Below, piece after piece: positions 42,201-54,064 of a stretch of 64,000 nucleotides of DNA. Every line of letters starts with the position of its first letter. Position 1 is the first letter of the stretch. Location: contig JASKMD010000029.1 in assembly GCA_030144725.1 (NCBI GenBank), positions 16,077,135-16,141,134 of the forward strand, given 5' to 3'. The notes beneath the pieces were generated by a model that made no database searches, was not told the origin of the DNA, and saw nothing but the letters and a program-made list of their open reading frames with translations. Position numbers and translations under genes: made by a program. This stretch comes from Haematococcus lacustris (taxonomy: Eukaryota > Chlorophyta > Chlorophyceae > Chlamydomonadales > Haematococcaceae).

Positions 42201-44255
42201 CAGATATGAGCCAGGCTCCCACATGTGGCACCAACAGCAACTAGAGCTCATCAGCAGACTACCCAGACCAGGAATAGGCAGATTCAGCCTTCGCTCTATG
42301 CCTCTAGCCAGGGAGACAATGGGAGCACAACCAGCAGCACCAGCTGCAGCACCAGCAGCAGCAAGACCAGCAGCACCAGCTGCAGCACCACCAGCAGCAC
42401 CAGCAGCAGTCAGACCGTCAGCATCAGCTGCAGCACCAACAGCAGCAAGATCGGCAGCACCAGTAACAGCAGCTGCTAGACCAGCATCAGCAGCCAGACC
42501 AGGCTTGGCACAGCCTGCGCTCCGTGTTCCTCTGATCCCAGCATCAGCAGCAGCAAGATTGGTAGCACCAGCAGTGCACCCCTTTGCGCCATGCCTGCTG
42601 CATCTGACTCACGGCCTGCCTCAACTGAAGCACCTGCTGCACCCGTGCCACGGCGCAACCCATCCAGAGAGAGGCACCTACCTGAGAGGTTCAGGGACTC
42701 TGACTTGTTTGCCATGAATGTGTCAGACTCTCCTGTCAATGACACACCCACTGTGGCAGAGGCCCTAGCCGGTCCCATGGCAGACTTGTGGATTGAAGCT
42801 ATGAATGCTGAGCTGGCCTCCTTGCATGCCAACCAAACATGGTGCCTTGAAGAGCGTCCTGCCAATGCACGTGTGCTGCCCACCAAATGGGTACTCAAAG
42901 TAAAGCGTGATGCTGCAGGGAACATTGAGAAGCTGAAGGCCAGGCTAGTGGCAAAGGGGTTCTATCAACAATCAGGTGTGGATGTAGGAGACGTCTATGC
43001 ACCTGTCAGCAAGCACACCACATTACGCACCCTCCTGGCCAAGGCAGCAGCTGAAAACATGGAGATTCACCAGTTAGACTTTGAGACAGCCTTCCTGAAC
43101 GGCAAGCTAGAGCCAGGGGAGGTCATCTATGTGCAGCAGCCAGAGGGTTTTGAGGAGGGCAGCACTAACACTGTTTGCCGTCTGCAGAAGGCTCTGTATG
43201 GTCTGAGGCAGGCCCCTAGGGCGTGGCATGCCAGGCTGTGTGAGGAGCTGCTGAGCATGGGCTTCAAGGCCTCTGAGGCAGACCCTGCTCTGTTTACCCT
43301 GCAGCTGAGCACTGGCATGGTGTACCTGCTAGTGTATGTGGACGACTGCCTTCTGTGCACCCAGCAGGGGGACACCGCAGGCTTGACCTACGTGAAGAAG
43401 CAGCTGTCCTCAGCCTTCAAGCTGAAGGACTTGGGTGAGGCCCGGTGGTTCCTAGGAATGCAGCTGACCAGGGATAGGGCTGAGGGCACCATCAAGCTTG
43501 ACCAGCACAAATTCATCCAGGAGCTGGTCACAGCCAACAGCAAGTCAGCAGCTCACAGCAAGCCTCTGCCCATGGCTCCTGCTGTTAAGCTAGTCAGGGA
43601 AGGGGATGCCTTGGACACGACTCTGCATCATTACAGTGCCTTGGTGGGCAGCCTGCTATACCTGACCTGCTGCACACGGCCAGACATTGCTTTTGCTGTG
43701 GGCGCCTTGGCCAGGCACATGTCAGCTCCCACCAGTCAGCATTGGGCGGCCGCCTGCAGTGTGCTATGTTATCTGAAGGGCACAGCAGATCAAGGACTCC
43801 TGTTTGGTGGTGTGTCAGGGCTGCAGGGATTCTCTGATGCAGACTATGCAGGGGACAAGGACACAGCCAGAAGCACCACTGGGTACATCTTCACTCTGAA
43901 TGGGGGTGCCATCAGCTGGTCCAGCCGCCTCCAGCCAACTGTGGCTATGTCAACAGCAGAAGCAGAGCATATGGCAGCTTCCAGTGCAGCCAAGGAGGCT
44001 CTGTGGCTGCGCAAGCTCATGAGGGATCTGCAGCTACATGCCAGCTGTGTGCACCTGGGCTGTGACAATCAGGCAGCCATTTAGCTTCTGCACAACCCCA
44101 TGGCCACCTCACGAGCAAAGCATATTGACGTACACCATCACTTTGTCAGAGAGCGCATCAGCAGGGGTGAGGTAGCATTTCACTACTGCCACACCTCCAG
44201 CATGCTGGCAGATATCCTCACCAAGCAGCAGCACCTTGGCAGCAGTCCAGTTTAA
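39280..44255 (+). pseudogene. Copia gag-pol, unit 1 (three small lesions)
   Basis: Gag starts at ATG 39280 (copia-type NWPIWSIRTEGLL) and carries a CNYCAKPGHIMSEC zinc knuckle (CX2CX4HX4C, about 40132-40173). Then come protease (CIDSGASQHIL, Asp at 40492), the pre-integrase H/C segment (WHQRLCHTSYDALARM), integrase (HMDVCGPM, IRTDNGTEYV and PQQNGAAERLNRT) and reverse transcriptase with YVDDCLL (about 43335). RNase H has FSDADYAGDKD and STAEAEHMAASS. Order protease-integrase-RT-RNase H defines Ty1/copia. Lesions: TAG at 41896-41898 (CAG in unit 2), a one-base deletion at about 42588-42592 (gcgccatg versus gcgcccatg in unit 2) and TAG at 44082-44084. The frame otherwise runs to TAA at 44253-44255. 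Confidence 0.88.
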
Positions 44256-44563
44256 CATGGGCAAGCAAGGATGTGGAGTGTTCAGCTGAACAGGCACAGG
44301 TCTTATCCGATCTGAAACAGCCTGTGGTATCCAGCCTGTGATGTTTATCAGGACTGGAGCATGGAAGGTTTCTAGGCACAGGCCTGCATGCCTGTTAACA
44401 GCCTGTTAGTCTCAGCATGGTGTGCTTTTGCCATGAATTTAGAGTCTCCCGCAGTTGTTGCTTGGCTCAGGCTTGCATGCCTGCTGACCGCCAGTTGTTT
44501 GCTCAAACAGTTGTTGGAAGCGCTAAGTTGTTGCTCTCACCTAGCCAGACCTCTGAGTGGGAG

Positions 44564-44736
44564 TGTTAGTTGCATACCCTCCCGGTGCAGTTGAGATCAA
44601 GCACCGGGATTGTAGGGTGTGCCTGCCAGCGGCCCGGCCGCGATGAGTGCGAGTGTGACTGCCGTATTTAGGGCAGACACCCGGCAGTCGTAGGCACCCT
44701 GAACTGGTGTCCGCGTCTGCCCGTGCTCTTCCAACA
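44564..44736 (+). repeat. Middle LTR of the copia array (divergent subfamily)
   Basis: It begins tgttag and ends ccaaca. It is alignable with the outer LTRs but with many differences, by eye about 80% identity, against 168 of 172 between the two outer LTRs. It serves as the 3' LTR of unit 1 and the 5' LTR of unit 2. Confidence 0.8.
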
Positions 44737-44864
44737 GGTAGGCGCAAGGTTGCGCAAGGTTGACGCAAGGTTGCGCGCTAGCAGTTGTGGCAGATCAATG
44801 TAACTACCCTGAACTGGTGTCCGCGTCTGCCCGTGCTCTTCCAACACAGCTGAGTCGACCAGCG

Positions 44865-46414
44865 ATGGCAACTAATCCCTTGGTTTCTGGCAGTCAAGCC
44901 ACCATTCTCGACGACGACAACTGGCCAATCTGGAGCATCCGCACAGAAGGCCTGCTGATCGAAGCAGGCCTCTGGTCCGTCGTCGCCGACGGCGTCACCC
45001 CCTTACCCACTGCTGCTAAGCTAGCCCGATCTCGCGCAGACAGTGCGCTGGACAGCAAAGCCAAGGCCATTATCCAGCGGCACGTCTCTAACCTCCACAT
45101 CTTTACTGTCAAGTCCGCAGACTCTGCAGAAGACGCCTGGCAAACCCTCGAATCTCAGTTCACCCAATCGTCGGTCGCGCGACAGTCGCAGCTGCAGCAG
45201 CAACTCAGCCTCCTGCGCATGGAACCCGGCGAGTCGGTAGCGCGCTTCTATGCGCGCCTTCAGCAGCTGCTAACACAGCTCGCAGCTGTGAAACCTCTGA
45301 GTCCACAGTGGTGCTGGCCATTCTGGCAGCCCTGCCGCTTGAGTATGAGGGCACAGTCGACTATGATCAGACCAGCGTTGCCCTGACTGTTGAGGGCATC
45401 AAGCGTGTGCTGCTGCAGAAAGAGGCAGACCTACTCAGCAAGCAGATGCAGCAGCAGCTCAGCACCTCCTCATCCACACTCTGGTCCTACTCCTCCCCTT
45501 CTGAGCACAGGGGGGCTGGGAGTTCTAGCGGCCAGGGGGGCAGGGGCAGGAGCAGGGCCCTTCAGCAGCCTCGTGAGCAGCAGACCAGGGCACAGTCTCC
45601 TGACAGGTCCTGCAGAGATGCTAGCTCACATGCTCACCTGACCTGCGACTACTGTGCCAAGCCAGGCCACATCATGTCCGAATGTTTCATCTTCGACAGG
45701 GATCAGCGCAACCGCATGAAGACCCTGTTCAGCAACCCTGCCAGGCCCAACAGCCCTGGTAGAGGGCCCAACCCAGGCAGGAGCTCCAGCCCAGCCAGGC
45801 CATCCAGCCCCAGCAGAGGCAGGACTCAGACTCATGGCAGGGCAGCAGCTCAGAGCTCAAGCAGAAGTGTCTCCCTGTTCACTATTACTGCTGCTGATGA
45901 TGATGGTGATGATGATGTCCTCATGCAGATGGTGCAGCTCAGACTGAACTTCAACAACGATCTTTACAACCCTTTCTTCATCGACTTAGGCGCATCCCAG
46001 CACATCCTGAAGGACCTGCAGTTCTTCTATGACTACAAAGCTTTTACGCCTGACAAGCACAGGCCTGTGAAGCTGGCAGCTGCAGGCCACAGGGTCTGGG
46101 CAGTCGGGGCAGGCAGTGTGTTTCTCAGCACCAAGCGAGGCTCCTGGTTCCTCAGCCATGCCCTGTATGTGCCTGACAGCAAGGAGAACTTTATCTCAGC
46201 GGCAGCAGCTACAGAAGACGGCAGCAGCTTCCTCTTCCGTGGTGACCTGTGCACCATCAGCAACAATCGTTTTGGCAGCATGCTCAGGGTAAACGCTCAC
46301 AAGGTCAGGAACTCCTACATTCTGGCTGCTGTCCCCATGCCGGATGGCCCTGACACTGACTCTGAGCAGGAGAAGGGTGCTAAGCTGTACAGCGTCCGTC
46401 AGTCTGAGCTGTAG
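44865..46414 (+). pseudogene. Copia gag and protease start, unit 2 (frameshift and TAG)
   Basis: It starts at ATG 44865 and parallels unit 1. A 7-bp deletion near 45283 shifts the frame, and a later 9-bp deletion near 45360 keeps it. The zinc knuckle CDYCAKPGHIMSEC is intact. The protease motif reads FIDLGASQHIL, with the catalytic D-S-G changed to D-L-G, which should inactivate it. The frame ends at TAG 46412-46414, where unit 1 has CAG. Seventy bases later the element is interrupted by the 5.1-kb insert. Confidence 0.8.
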
Positions 46415-46626
46415 CCAGACAACAGGGTGCAGCTGGAGCCTCTATCCAACGTGCCTGCGCCCTCTGCCAACAGCCACTCGCGCCGATTAAGGCCGGAAGT
46501 CGCCTACGTCATTTCTTCCCGGGAGGCATACTGCAGATAGCCCCAGGAAAGGCCGACTCATCGCCGTTGTAATCATTGAAAAACTCAAAGTTGCTGCGAT
46601 GTTATAACTATTTGAAAAATCGCCCG

Positions 46627-47215
46627 ACCCTGTACAGGGTCCTACCGACCCTGTACAGGGTCCTGCGCCACAGGGTTCTGTCGCACGGCTACAGGGTCCT
46701 ACGACATTTGTTTACAGGGTCCTGCCGCACGGCTACAGGGTCCTACGACCCTTGTTCACAGGGTCCTGCCGCACGGCTACAGGGTCCTACGACATTTATT
46801 TACAGGGTCCTGCCGCACGCCCACAGGGTCCTACGACATTTGTTTACAGGGTCCTGCCGCACGCCCACAGGGTCCTAGGACATTTGTTTACAGGGTCCTG
46901 CCGCACGCCCACAAGGTCCTAGGACATTTGTTTACAGGGTCCTACCGCACGCCCACAGGGTCCTAGGACATTTATTTACAGGGTCCTGCCGCACGGCTAC
47001 AGGGTCCTGCGACATTTATTTACAGGGTCCTGCCGCACGGCTACAGGGTCCTGCGACATTTATTTACAGGGTCCTGCCGCACGCCCACAGGGTCCTAAAA
47101 CACAGTCTCACAGGGTCCTGCCGCACGCCCACAGGGTCCTAAAACACAGTCTCACAGGGTCCTACCGCACGTTCACAGGGTCCTACGACAATAGTTTACA
47201 GGTTCCTGCCACAAC
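46627..47215. repeat. Minisatellite of cagggtcctnccgcac units
   Basis: Tandem units of roughly 40-45 bp are built from two half-units, each with acagggtcct. They alternate with ccgcacgcccac or ccgcacggct and with gacatttgttt spacers. The array begins with two copies of accctgtacagggtcct, which is palindromic. Open frames through it are artefacts. Confidence 0.9.
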
Positions 47216-48084
47216 GTATGCAACGACACAACAAACGGCATGTATTGCTGGTGCTAAGCACATGCATTGATGCAAGGTGACGACACCACACAACAACACC
47301 ACACAACATCACTACAACAACAACACAATGACTCATGCCTTGCTCACCACCTATGCCATGTGCACAACCACAAGGACTGGCAGCACCTCATTGCTATGGG
47401 CTAACACCTCATCACGGGACTGCTAAGCACTCTGCATTGCTGCCTATGCCCCATAGCACCAAATCAGGCTGGGCTAGGTTGGGCTAGGCTGGGCTAGCCT
47501 GGGGTAGGCTAAGCTAGGCTGGGCTAGGCTGGGCTGGGCTGGGTTAGGCTAGGCTGGGCTGGGCTGGGCTAGGCTTGGCTCCAGGTTGCCCGCTCCAGGC
47601 TGCCCACTCCAAGCTGGTACGCCAAGGGCTGTTATGTGGGGTAGGTGCCTTGCTGCCTGGCTATTGGGTAGGGTTAGACCATCAGACCTGCGGCAGCAAG
47701 AGGCATCCTTGCAATTAGGCTTGGCATTGGGTACCACTCATGTGCAGGGACTGGCCACTTACAGTTATGCTCCATGTCACGCCGCCGGGGGAGGGTACGG
47801 GGTACGGGGAGGGTACGGTCCTTGCTGGCTCCTTAATGGTTGCTGCTCTCCCGCCATGCTTGCAATCAACCAGGCCATGCTATACAAGCCATGCTCCAGC
47901 TATCGACAACTGCAAGCAAACATCAGCCAGCAAGCAGATGAATTAGGACATGCATGACCAGAACTGGGCAGGCTAGGCTGACACCTCCCGAGCATGTGCA
48001 TTTACCGGAAGTCCTGGCTGCCGCTCCAAGCGCCTCCTACCTGCTGCTCTTGGCTGCTACTCTTGCTTACTGCTCATGGCTGCA

Positions 48085-48425
48085 AGGGAGGGGAGAGGGG
48101 AGGGGAGAGGGGAGGGGAGGGGAGGGGAGGGGAGGGGAGGGGAGGGGAGGGGAGGGGAGGGGAGGGGAGGGGAGGGGAGGGGAGGGGAGGGCTGGGCTGG
48201 GCTGGGCTGGGCTGGGCTGGGCTGGGCTGGGCTGGGCTGGGCTGGGCTGGGCTGGGCTGGGCTGGGCTGGGCTGGGCTGGGCTGGGCTGGGCTGGGCTGG
48301 GCTGGGCTGGGCTGGGCTGGGCTGGGCTGGGCTGGGCTGGGCTGGGCTGGGCTGGGCTGGGCTGGGCTGGGCTGGGCTGGGCTGGGCTGGGCTGGGCTGG
48401 GCTGGGCTGGGCTGGGCTGGGCTGG
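48085..48425. repeat. (GGGGA)n followed by (GGGCT)n pentanucleotide arrays
   Basis: Bases 48085-48190 are GGGGA-type units; 48191-48425 is a nearly perfect run of about 47 GGGCT units. A related, impure ggctaggctggg tract lies at 47465-47580. Confidence 0.95.
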
Positions 48426-48754
48426 GCCGGGCTGCTCCTCGCTGCTTCTGGCTGCAGCTCTACGCCGTTGCAGCCTTGCCTGTAATTACCAAGCATACTA
48501 CACATGTGATGCTCATGGTCAAGGCTGTTGTCACACTGCTGGCAAGCATGGAGACATGGTTGCAGCAGCCTATGCAGGGGGGCAGCAGCCGCAGCAGAGG
48601 GGCAGCAGCAGCGGCAGCAGGGGGGCAGCAGCAACAGGGGGGCAGCAGTTGCAGGAGCAGTAGCAGCAGCAGATATAGTAGGGGCACTGTAGCACCTACC
48701 TACCTTTTGGCGGCTTGATGAATGCTGCTGGGAAGGGGGTGGGAGGGGGAGGGG

Positions 48755-49035
48755 GGGGGAGATGTGGAAGGCGGGAGGCGGGGAGGCGGGAGGCGGGAGG
48801 CGGGAGGGGGGAGGCGGGAGGCGGGAGGCGGGAGGCGGGAGGCGGGAGGCGGGAGGCGGGAGGCGGGGAGGCAGGGAGGCGGGAGGGGGGGAGGCGGGGC
48901 AGGGGTGGGTTGGGGGCATGATTTGGGCTGGGTGGGGGCCTGGGTTGGGCTGGGTGGGGGCCTGGGTTGGGGGCATGGGCCTGGGTGGGGGCGGGGGAGG
49001 GAGCGGGGGCGGGGGCGGGGGCTGGGGAGGATGAA
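48755..49035. repeat. G-rich minisatellite (GGCGGGA units, then gggggc tract)
   Basis: About 18 GGCGGGA units lie at 48765-48895, followed by gggttgggggc and gggcggggg tracts to 49035. Confidence 0.9.
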
Positions 49036-49049
49036 TTGGGAGGGGTTGG

Positions 49050-50410
49050 TTGTGTAGGGAGAGTGGAGGGGAGGTGCCCATCAGACCTGCAACCAAGGGG
49101 CGTGCACGTGCGGTAGGGTGACCAGGCTGGGCACTGTGTTAGCTATCACCGTGGCCTTACCATATCACCAGGCAACATCTCCCATGCGTCAGTGGGGTGG
49201 GATTGCGATGAGGAGTATAGGGTGTAGGGAAGGGAAGGTAGGGTGAGGTGGGGGCTGCGATGCCACGTCAATCGAAGGGTAGGAGAGGGAAGGGAGGCTT
49301 GGGAGTATGGGAGCATGGGAGTATGGGAGGGGAGAGGGAGAGAGAGGGGGAAGGGAGGTGGTGGTGGTAGTGGTGGAAAGAGGGTGGGTGGGGTGGGCTT
49401 TCTCCTGGCTGCCGGGATGTCTGGGGAGAGGTGACGGGGAAGGGGGAAGTGGGTTTATAAAGAAAGGAAAGGGGGAGGGGAGGTGCTGGTGGAGGTGGTA
49501 TTGGTAGTGGAAAAGGGGGATAGGTGTGACCAGAAGAACCTGCAGTTACCAAGGGCATGCTAGTAGTCAGACTGGGTACATGGAGCCACACATTTGCCAC
49601 AGCAAGCCACTCACCATTTGTAGAGTGGAGTGTGTGATGGGGGAAAATGGGAGGGTGCTGCTCATGATTGCCTTTCATCGGTGCCGCTCATCATTGCCGC
49701 TCATCGCTACAGCTTCTAACTGCTCCTGGCTGCTCCTAGCTGCACCGCCTTACTGCTTCCAATGGCTGCACTTCCTGGCTCCTAGCTCTTGACTGTCCTC
49801 TTAGCTGTGCCATGTTCATCTTGTTTCGGGTTCTTGGCGCTCCACCTGCAAGCAAGCCACGCCACATGAGCCTTCCTGCACCTTCTGCTCTCTATCTCGC
49901 TGCGCTTTCTGCTCCTTTCGCTCGACCTGGTCGCGGTTGCGATGAGGCTGCATGCTGCCAATAGCTTGCCTTTGGCTGCGATATGCTATGTTGTGAGGCT
50001 GCTAGCTGGCGATGGCTGGCTGGCATGGCTACATCGCTAACATCACTATGCCTCTTTTTGCGATGTCTTCTACGAATGAGGCTGCGATTTGCTCCTGGCT
50101 GCTCCTGGCTGCTCCTGGCTGCTAGCTCCTGCGATATGCGTGTGCTGTGTACAGTGCTGCCTCTTGATCCTATCGCCTGACATGATTGCTATGGCTGGTC
50201 GCGAATGCTGTAAGGCTCCTGGCTGTCTAGCTCGTGGCTACCCTTCTCGCGACGATGTCCTGTTCGCTGCTCCTGGCTGCTCCTGGCTGCCATTATGCAG
50301 CATGCCAGCTTGGCGGGGCAGTCAAGATGCCCTTCGCGATTCCTTTGCTTCCTTCACGGTTCCTTTGCGAACCCCCCATGCAAGCCTCCATGCAACTTGA
50401 TGTTTTCCAT
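49050..50410. other. Low-complexity, gene-free part of the insert
   Basis: It contains a purine-rich stretch (49210-49520) and several cctggctgctc repeats (49720-49745, 50090-50125, 50268-50290). I see no gene or RNA. Confidence 0.5.
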
Positions 50411-50549
50411 GCCACATGATGGTCCAGCAACTCCCCAACGACTGAGATTTACACTTTGGCCTGAGAGAGACTTGTACTACTCAAAGTCATAGCAGCCCAC
50501 ATATCTAATTTCAGCCCTGAAATCGTGAGCCACAGTTGACCCTGTTGCA

Positions 50550-51110
50550 AAGGGTCCTGCGTCACAACCACAGGGTCCTGGCACACACCCACAGGGTCCT
50601 GCTGCACACCCACAGGGTCCTGGCACACACCCACAGGGTCCTGGCCCACAGGGTCCTGCGTCACACCCACAGGGTCCTGCGTCACACCCTGGGTGTGACG
50701 CAGGACCCTGTGGGTGTGGGCCAGGACCCTGTGGTGTGGTGCCAGGACCCTGTGGGCCAGGACCCTGTGGTGTGGTGCCAGGACCCTGTGGTGTGGTGCC
50801 AGGACCCTGTGGGTGTGGGCCAGGACCCTGTGGTGTGGTGCCAGGACCCTGTGGTGTGGTGCCAGGACCCTGTGGGCCAGGACCCTGTGGGCCAGGACCC
50901 TGTGGTGTGGTGCCAGGACCCTGTGGTGTGGTGCCAGAACCCTGTGGGTCAGGACCCTGTGGTGTGGTGCCAGGACCCTGTGGGTGTGCAGCTGGACCAT
51001 GTGAGCCAGGACCCTGTGGTGTGGTGCCAGGACCCTGTGAGCCAGAACCCTGTGATGTGGTGCCATGACCCTGTGTGGAAAGACACTCATCGTATGACCC
51101 TGTACAGGGT
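50550..51110. repeat. Minisatellite that inverts at a 28-bp perfect hairpin
   Basis: Units with cacagggtcctg run forward to 50689, then the array switches to the complementary caggaccctgtgg units from 50691. At the switch, 50662-50689 and 50691-50718 are perfect inverted repeats with a one-base spacer (T at 50690). The ten-base core agggtcct plus flanks is the same as in 46627-47215. Confidence 0.9.
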
Positions 51111-51242
51111 CCTGGCACACATGGTCAAAAGCATCCAAACGGGGTCAACAGGACCAACCAAAAGCTATGTAGGAATCCTAACAGTGTTCTATGACATAGG
51201 GATGCAAGGAATGATTAAAATATCTACACTCATCAGGTACAC

Positions 51243-51262
51243 AGGACCCTGTACAGGGTCCT
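51243..51262. repeat. 20-bp perfect palindrome aggaccctgtacagggtcct
   Basis: It is self-complementary with no spacer and built from the minisatellite core. Near-identical palindromic halves occur at 46627-46665 and 51098-51112. Confidence 0.85.
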
Positions 51263-51616
51263 AGGACCATGGTGACGCTAGGACCCGGTGCAGGGTCCTA
51301 TGACACGGGCCATAGCTCATCACTGGCTTGGACGTTTTGCATGCCACCTACTAGGTTGGACAGCTGTAACCACCCTTTACAATCGCTCATACTCACATTT
51401 CATGAAAAGTCACTTTGGTCACACGGTGCCAACTCCCTTAGCCAAAATCAGGGTCTCAGCCCCACACCTGGCCCAGCAACTCGACACCGAGTGAGAATTA
51501 CACTTTGGCCCAAGAGAGTCTTGTCATCCTCTAGGTCACAGCAGCCCACATACCAAGTCTCAGACCTCAACTCTCAAGTTTTACAAGCCAGCCAGGCCTT
51601 AATTTGCACGAGTGAG

Positions 51617-53928
51617 CGCCACCTCCGCCTCTCCTCAGGTGTGGCACCAACGTCCGTGTCATGCCTTCTATGCTGCTCTTGCACGCATGCAGTCTGAAGG
51701 AATGGTGTCAGAGGTACCCATCACAGCTGCACAATTCCAATCAGCTGCCTCTAACCCAGCTGTGTGTGTGGGTTGTGTCAAGGGCAAGCAGCACAAGAAT
51801 GTCGCCTTCGCAGGCCCACCCCCAAACGCAGCTCCAGTGACAACACCTTTAGGCCTGATCCACATGGATGTCTGTGGCCCCATGCATACGAGAGCCAGAG
51901 ATGGCAGCCTCTATGTAGCCACCTTCCTTGACGAGCACACCAAGCTCTCTGTGTGTGTGCCCATCAGCAGCAAGTCGCAAGTCTCAGACGTAGTTAAGAC
52001 TGTGATAGAACTGCTAGAAACCCTGTCTGGCTTCCGCTGCAAAGCCATCCGCACAGACAATGGGACTGAGTATGTCAACAGCCGTATGACAGATTACTGC
52101 AGCAGCAAAGGCATCCTGCACCAACACTCAGCGCCCTACAGCCCTCAGCAGAATGGTGCAGCAGAGCGCCTGAACAGGACAATCTTTGAGAAGACACGCA
52201 GCATCCTCCATGCTGCTGGTTTGTCCCTCATCTTCTGGGCTCATGCAGTCAAGTATGCCAACCATGTCAGATGCCTTCTGCCTGTGTCAGGTCAGCCACT
52301 CACACCCTAGGAAGCCTTCTATGGTGTCAAGCCTGACCTGTCAGGACTCAGGGTGTTTGGATGCAGGGTATGGCTGCATGTGCCTGACCAGAAACGCAGC
52401 AAGCTACAGCCCAAGTGTGTTGAAGGCCTATTCATTGGCTACCAGCCTGGCTTTAAAGCTTACCTGGTCCTGGTTGACGGCCGAGAGACCTGCAGCAAAG
52501 ACATTGTGTTTGACGAGCTGTCAGTCCTGCAGCCTACCCGCCAGCAAGACAAGCCTGCCCTGACCAGCCAGTTCTTACGTGACATTCTGTTACCCCTCCC
52601 CCCCAGCCCAGTGTCCCCCTCTGATTCAGCAGCCCCTGCTGAGGAGGGCAATAGTCTGCAACAGACCAGCAACAGTGGCTCTGACGACAGTGGGAGCAGC
52701 AGCAGGCAGCAGCGCACAACAACCACAGTCTAGACCCTTGGATGGAATTGAGGCACAACACGACAGCATCAGACCTGACTCTCCACTCAGCGAGCCAGAA
52801 CAGGGAGCAATAGAGCCAGAGCAGGTCAGCCTTACCTCTAGATATGAACCAGGCTCCAACATGTGGCATCAACAGCAACTAGAGCTCATCAGCAGACTAC
52901 CCAGACTTGGTATAGGCAGGTTCAGCCTTCGACCCATGCCTCTAGCCAGAGAGACAGTGGGAGCACAACCAGTCACATCAGCTGCAGCACCAGCAGCAGT
53001 CAGACCATCAGCATCAGTTGCAGCACCAACAGCAGCAAGACCAGCAGCACCAGCAGCAGTCAGACCATTAGCATCAGCTGCAGCACCAACAGCAGCAAGA
53101 TTAGCAGCATCAGCTGCAGCACCATCAGCAGCAAAACCGGCAGCAACAGTCACAGCAGCTGCCAGACCAGCAGCAGCAGCCAGACCAGGTTTGGCACAGC
53201 CTGCGCTCCGTGTTCCTCTGATCCCAGCATCAGCAGCAGCAAGATTGGTAGCACCAGCAGTGCACCCCTTTGCGCCCATGCCTGCTGCATCTGACTCACG
53301 GCCTGCCTCACCTGAAGCACCTGCTGCACCCTTGGCACGGCGCAACCCACCCAGAGACAGGCGCCCGCCTGAGAGGTTCAGGCAGCCTAACCTGAATGCC
53401 ATGACTGTGTCAGACTCTCCTGTCAATGACACACCCACTGTGGAAGAAGCCTTGGCCAGCCCTCAGGCAGACTTGTGGATTGAGGCTATGAATGCCGAGC
53501 TGGCCTCCCTGCACTCTAACCAAACATGGTCACTTGAAGAGAACCCTGCAAATGCACGTGTCCTGCCCACAAAGTGGGTACTAAAAGTGAAGCGTGATGC
53601 CGCAGGGAATGTCGAGCGGTACAAGGCTAGGCTAGTGGTTAAAGGGTACTTTCAACAATCAGGTGTGGATGTAGGAGACGTGTAAGCACCTGTCAGCAAG
53701 CACACCACACTAATGGCCCTGCTGGCAAAGGCAACATCAGAGAACATGGAAGTGCACCAGCTGGATTTTGAGACAGCCTTTCTGAATGGAGTGCTTGAAG
53801 AGCACGAGGTCATCTATGTCCAGCAGTCAGAGGGCTTCAGGGAGGGCAACAGCAACACTATTTGTCGCCTGCACAAAGCCCTGTATCACTCCTACAAATT
53901 AATCCCTGCGTCCGTCCCTGCGTGCTGA
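51617..53928 (+). pseudogene. Copia pol, unit 2 (integrase to start of RT, truncated)
   Basis: It resumes at the pre-integrase segment (WHQRPCHAFYAALARM), has the integrase blocks HMDVCGPM, IRTDNGTEYV and PQQNGAAERLNRT, and then the connector rich in Ala/Ser/Gln. It enters reverse transcriptase at KWVLKVKRDAAGNVERYKAR. Lesions: TAG at 52308-52310 (Trp TGG in unit 1), a frame change near 52690-52735, TAA at 53683-53685 (Tyr TAT in unit 1 as TAC/TAT-type codon), and loss of everything after LHKALY near 53887. The RT YVDD and RNase H are therefore missing. A non-homologous AT-rich tail leads to the right LTR. Confidence 0.82.
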
Positions 53929-54064
53929 CCGACCTTGTCCGATCGGGCTGAAATATTGATAGATGGTAGTTTGCAGAATATAAAACATATTTTTCCAGAA
54001 CAATATTTTGAAAAAATCAACAGCTGTTCCTGGTCAAACTATTGGCTAGGTCACTGAGTGGGAG

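Larger units (their letters stand above)
46482..51616. other. 5.1-kb repeat-rich insert inside copia unit 2
   Basis: Unit 1 continues from tctgccaacag directly into cgccacctcc, whereas in unit 2 these two points lie at about 46481 and 51617. The intervening 5.1 kb has no counterpart in unit 1. It contains several tandem arrays (listed separately), no recognisable gene, and no clear terminal repeats or target duplication longer than two or three bases. A 110-130 bp sequence (ttacactttggcc core) occurs at 50418-50530 and again at 51469-51600. Confidence 0.7.

Noticed and set aside
46627..47215. CRISPR-like array
   Set aside because: Spacers are not unique but themselves repeat, unit lengths vary, and the setting is a eukaryotic retrotransposon. 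It is a minisatellite.
47954..49096. Long Gly-Trp-Ala-Gly-Leu and Pro-Ser-Pro-Ala-Gln open frames
   Set aside because: They are translations of the GGGCT and GGGGA arrays on either strand.
50550..51110. Second CRISPR-like array
   Set aside because: Same reasons; in addition the units change strand in the middle.
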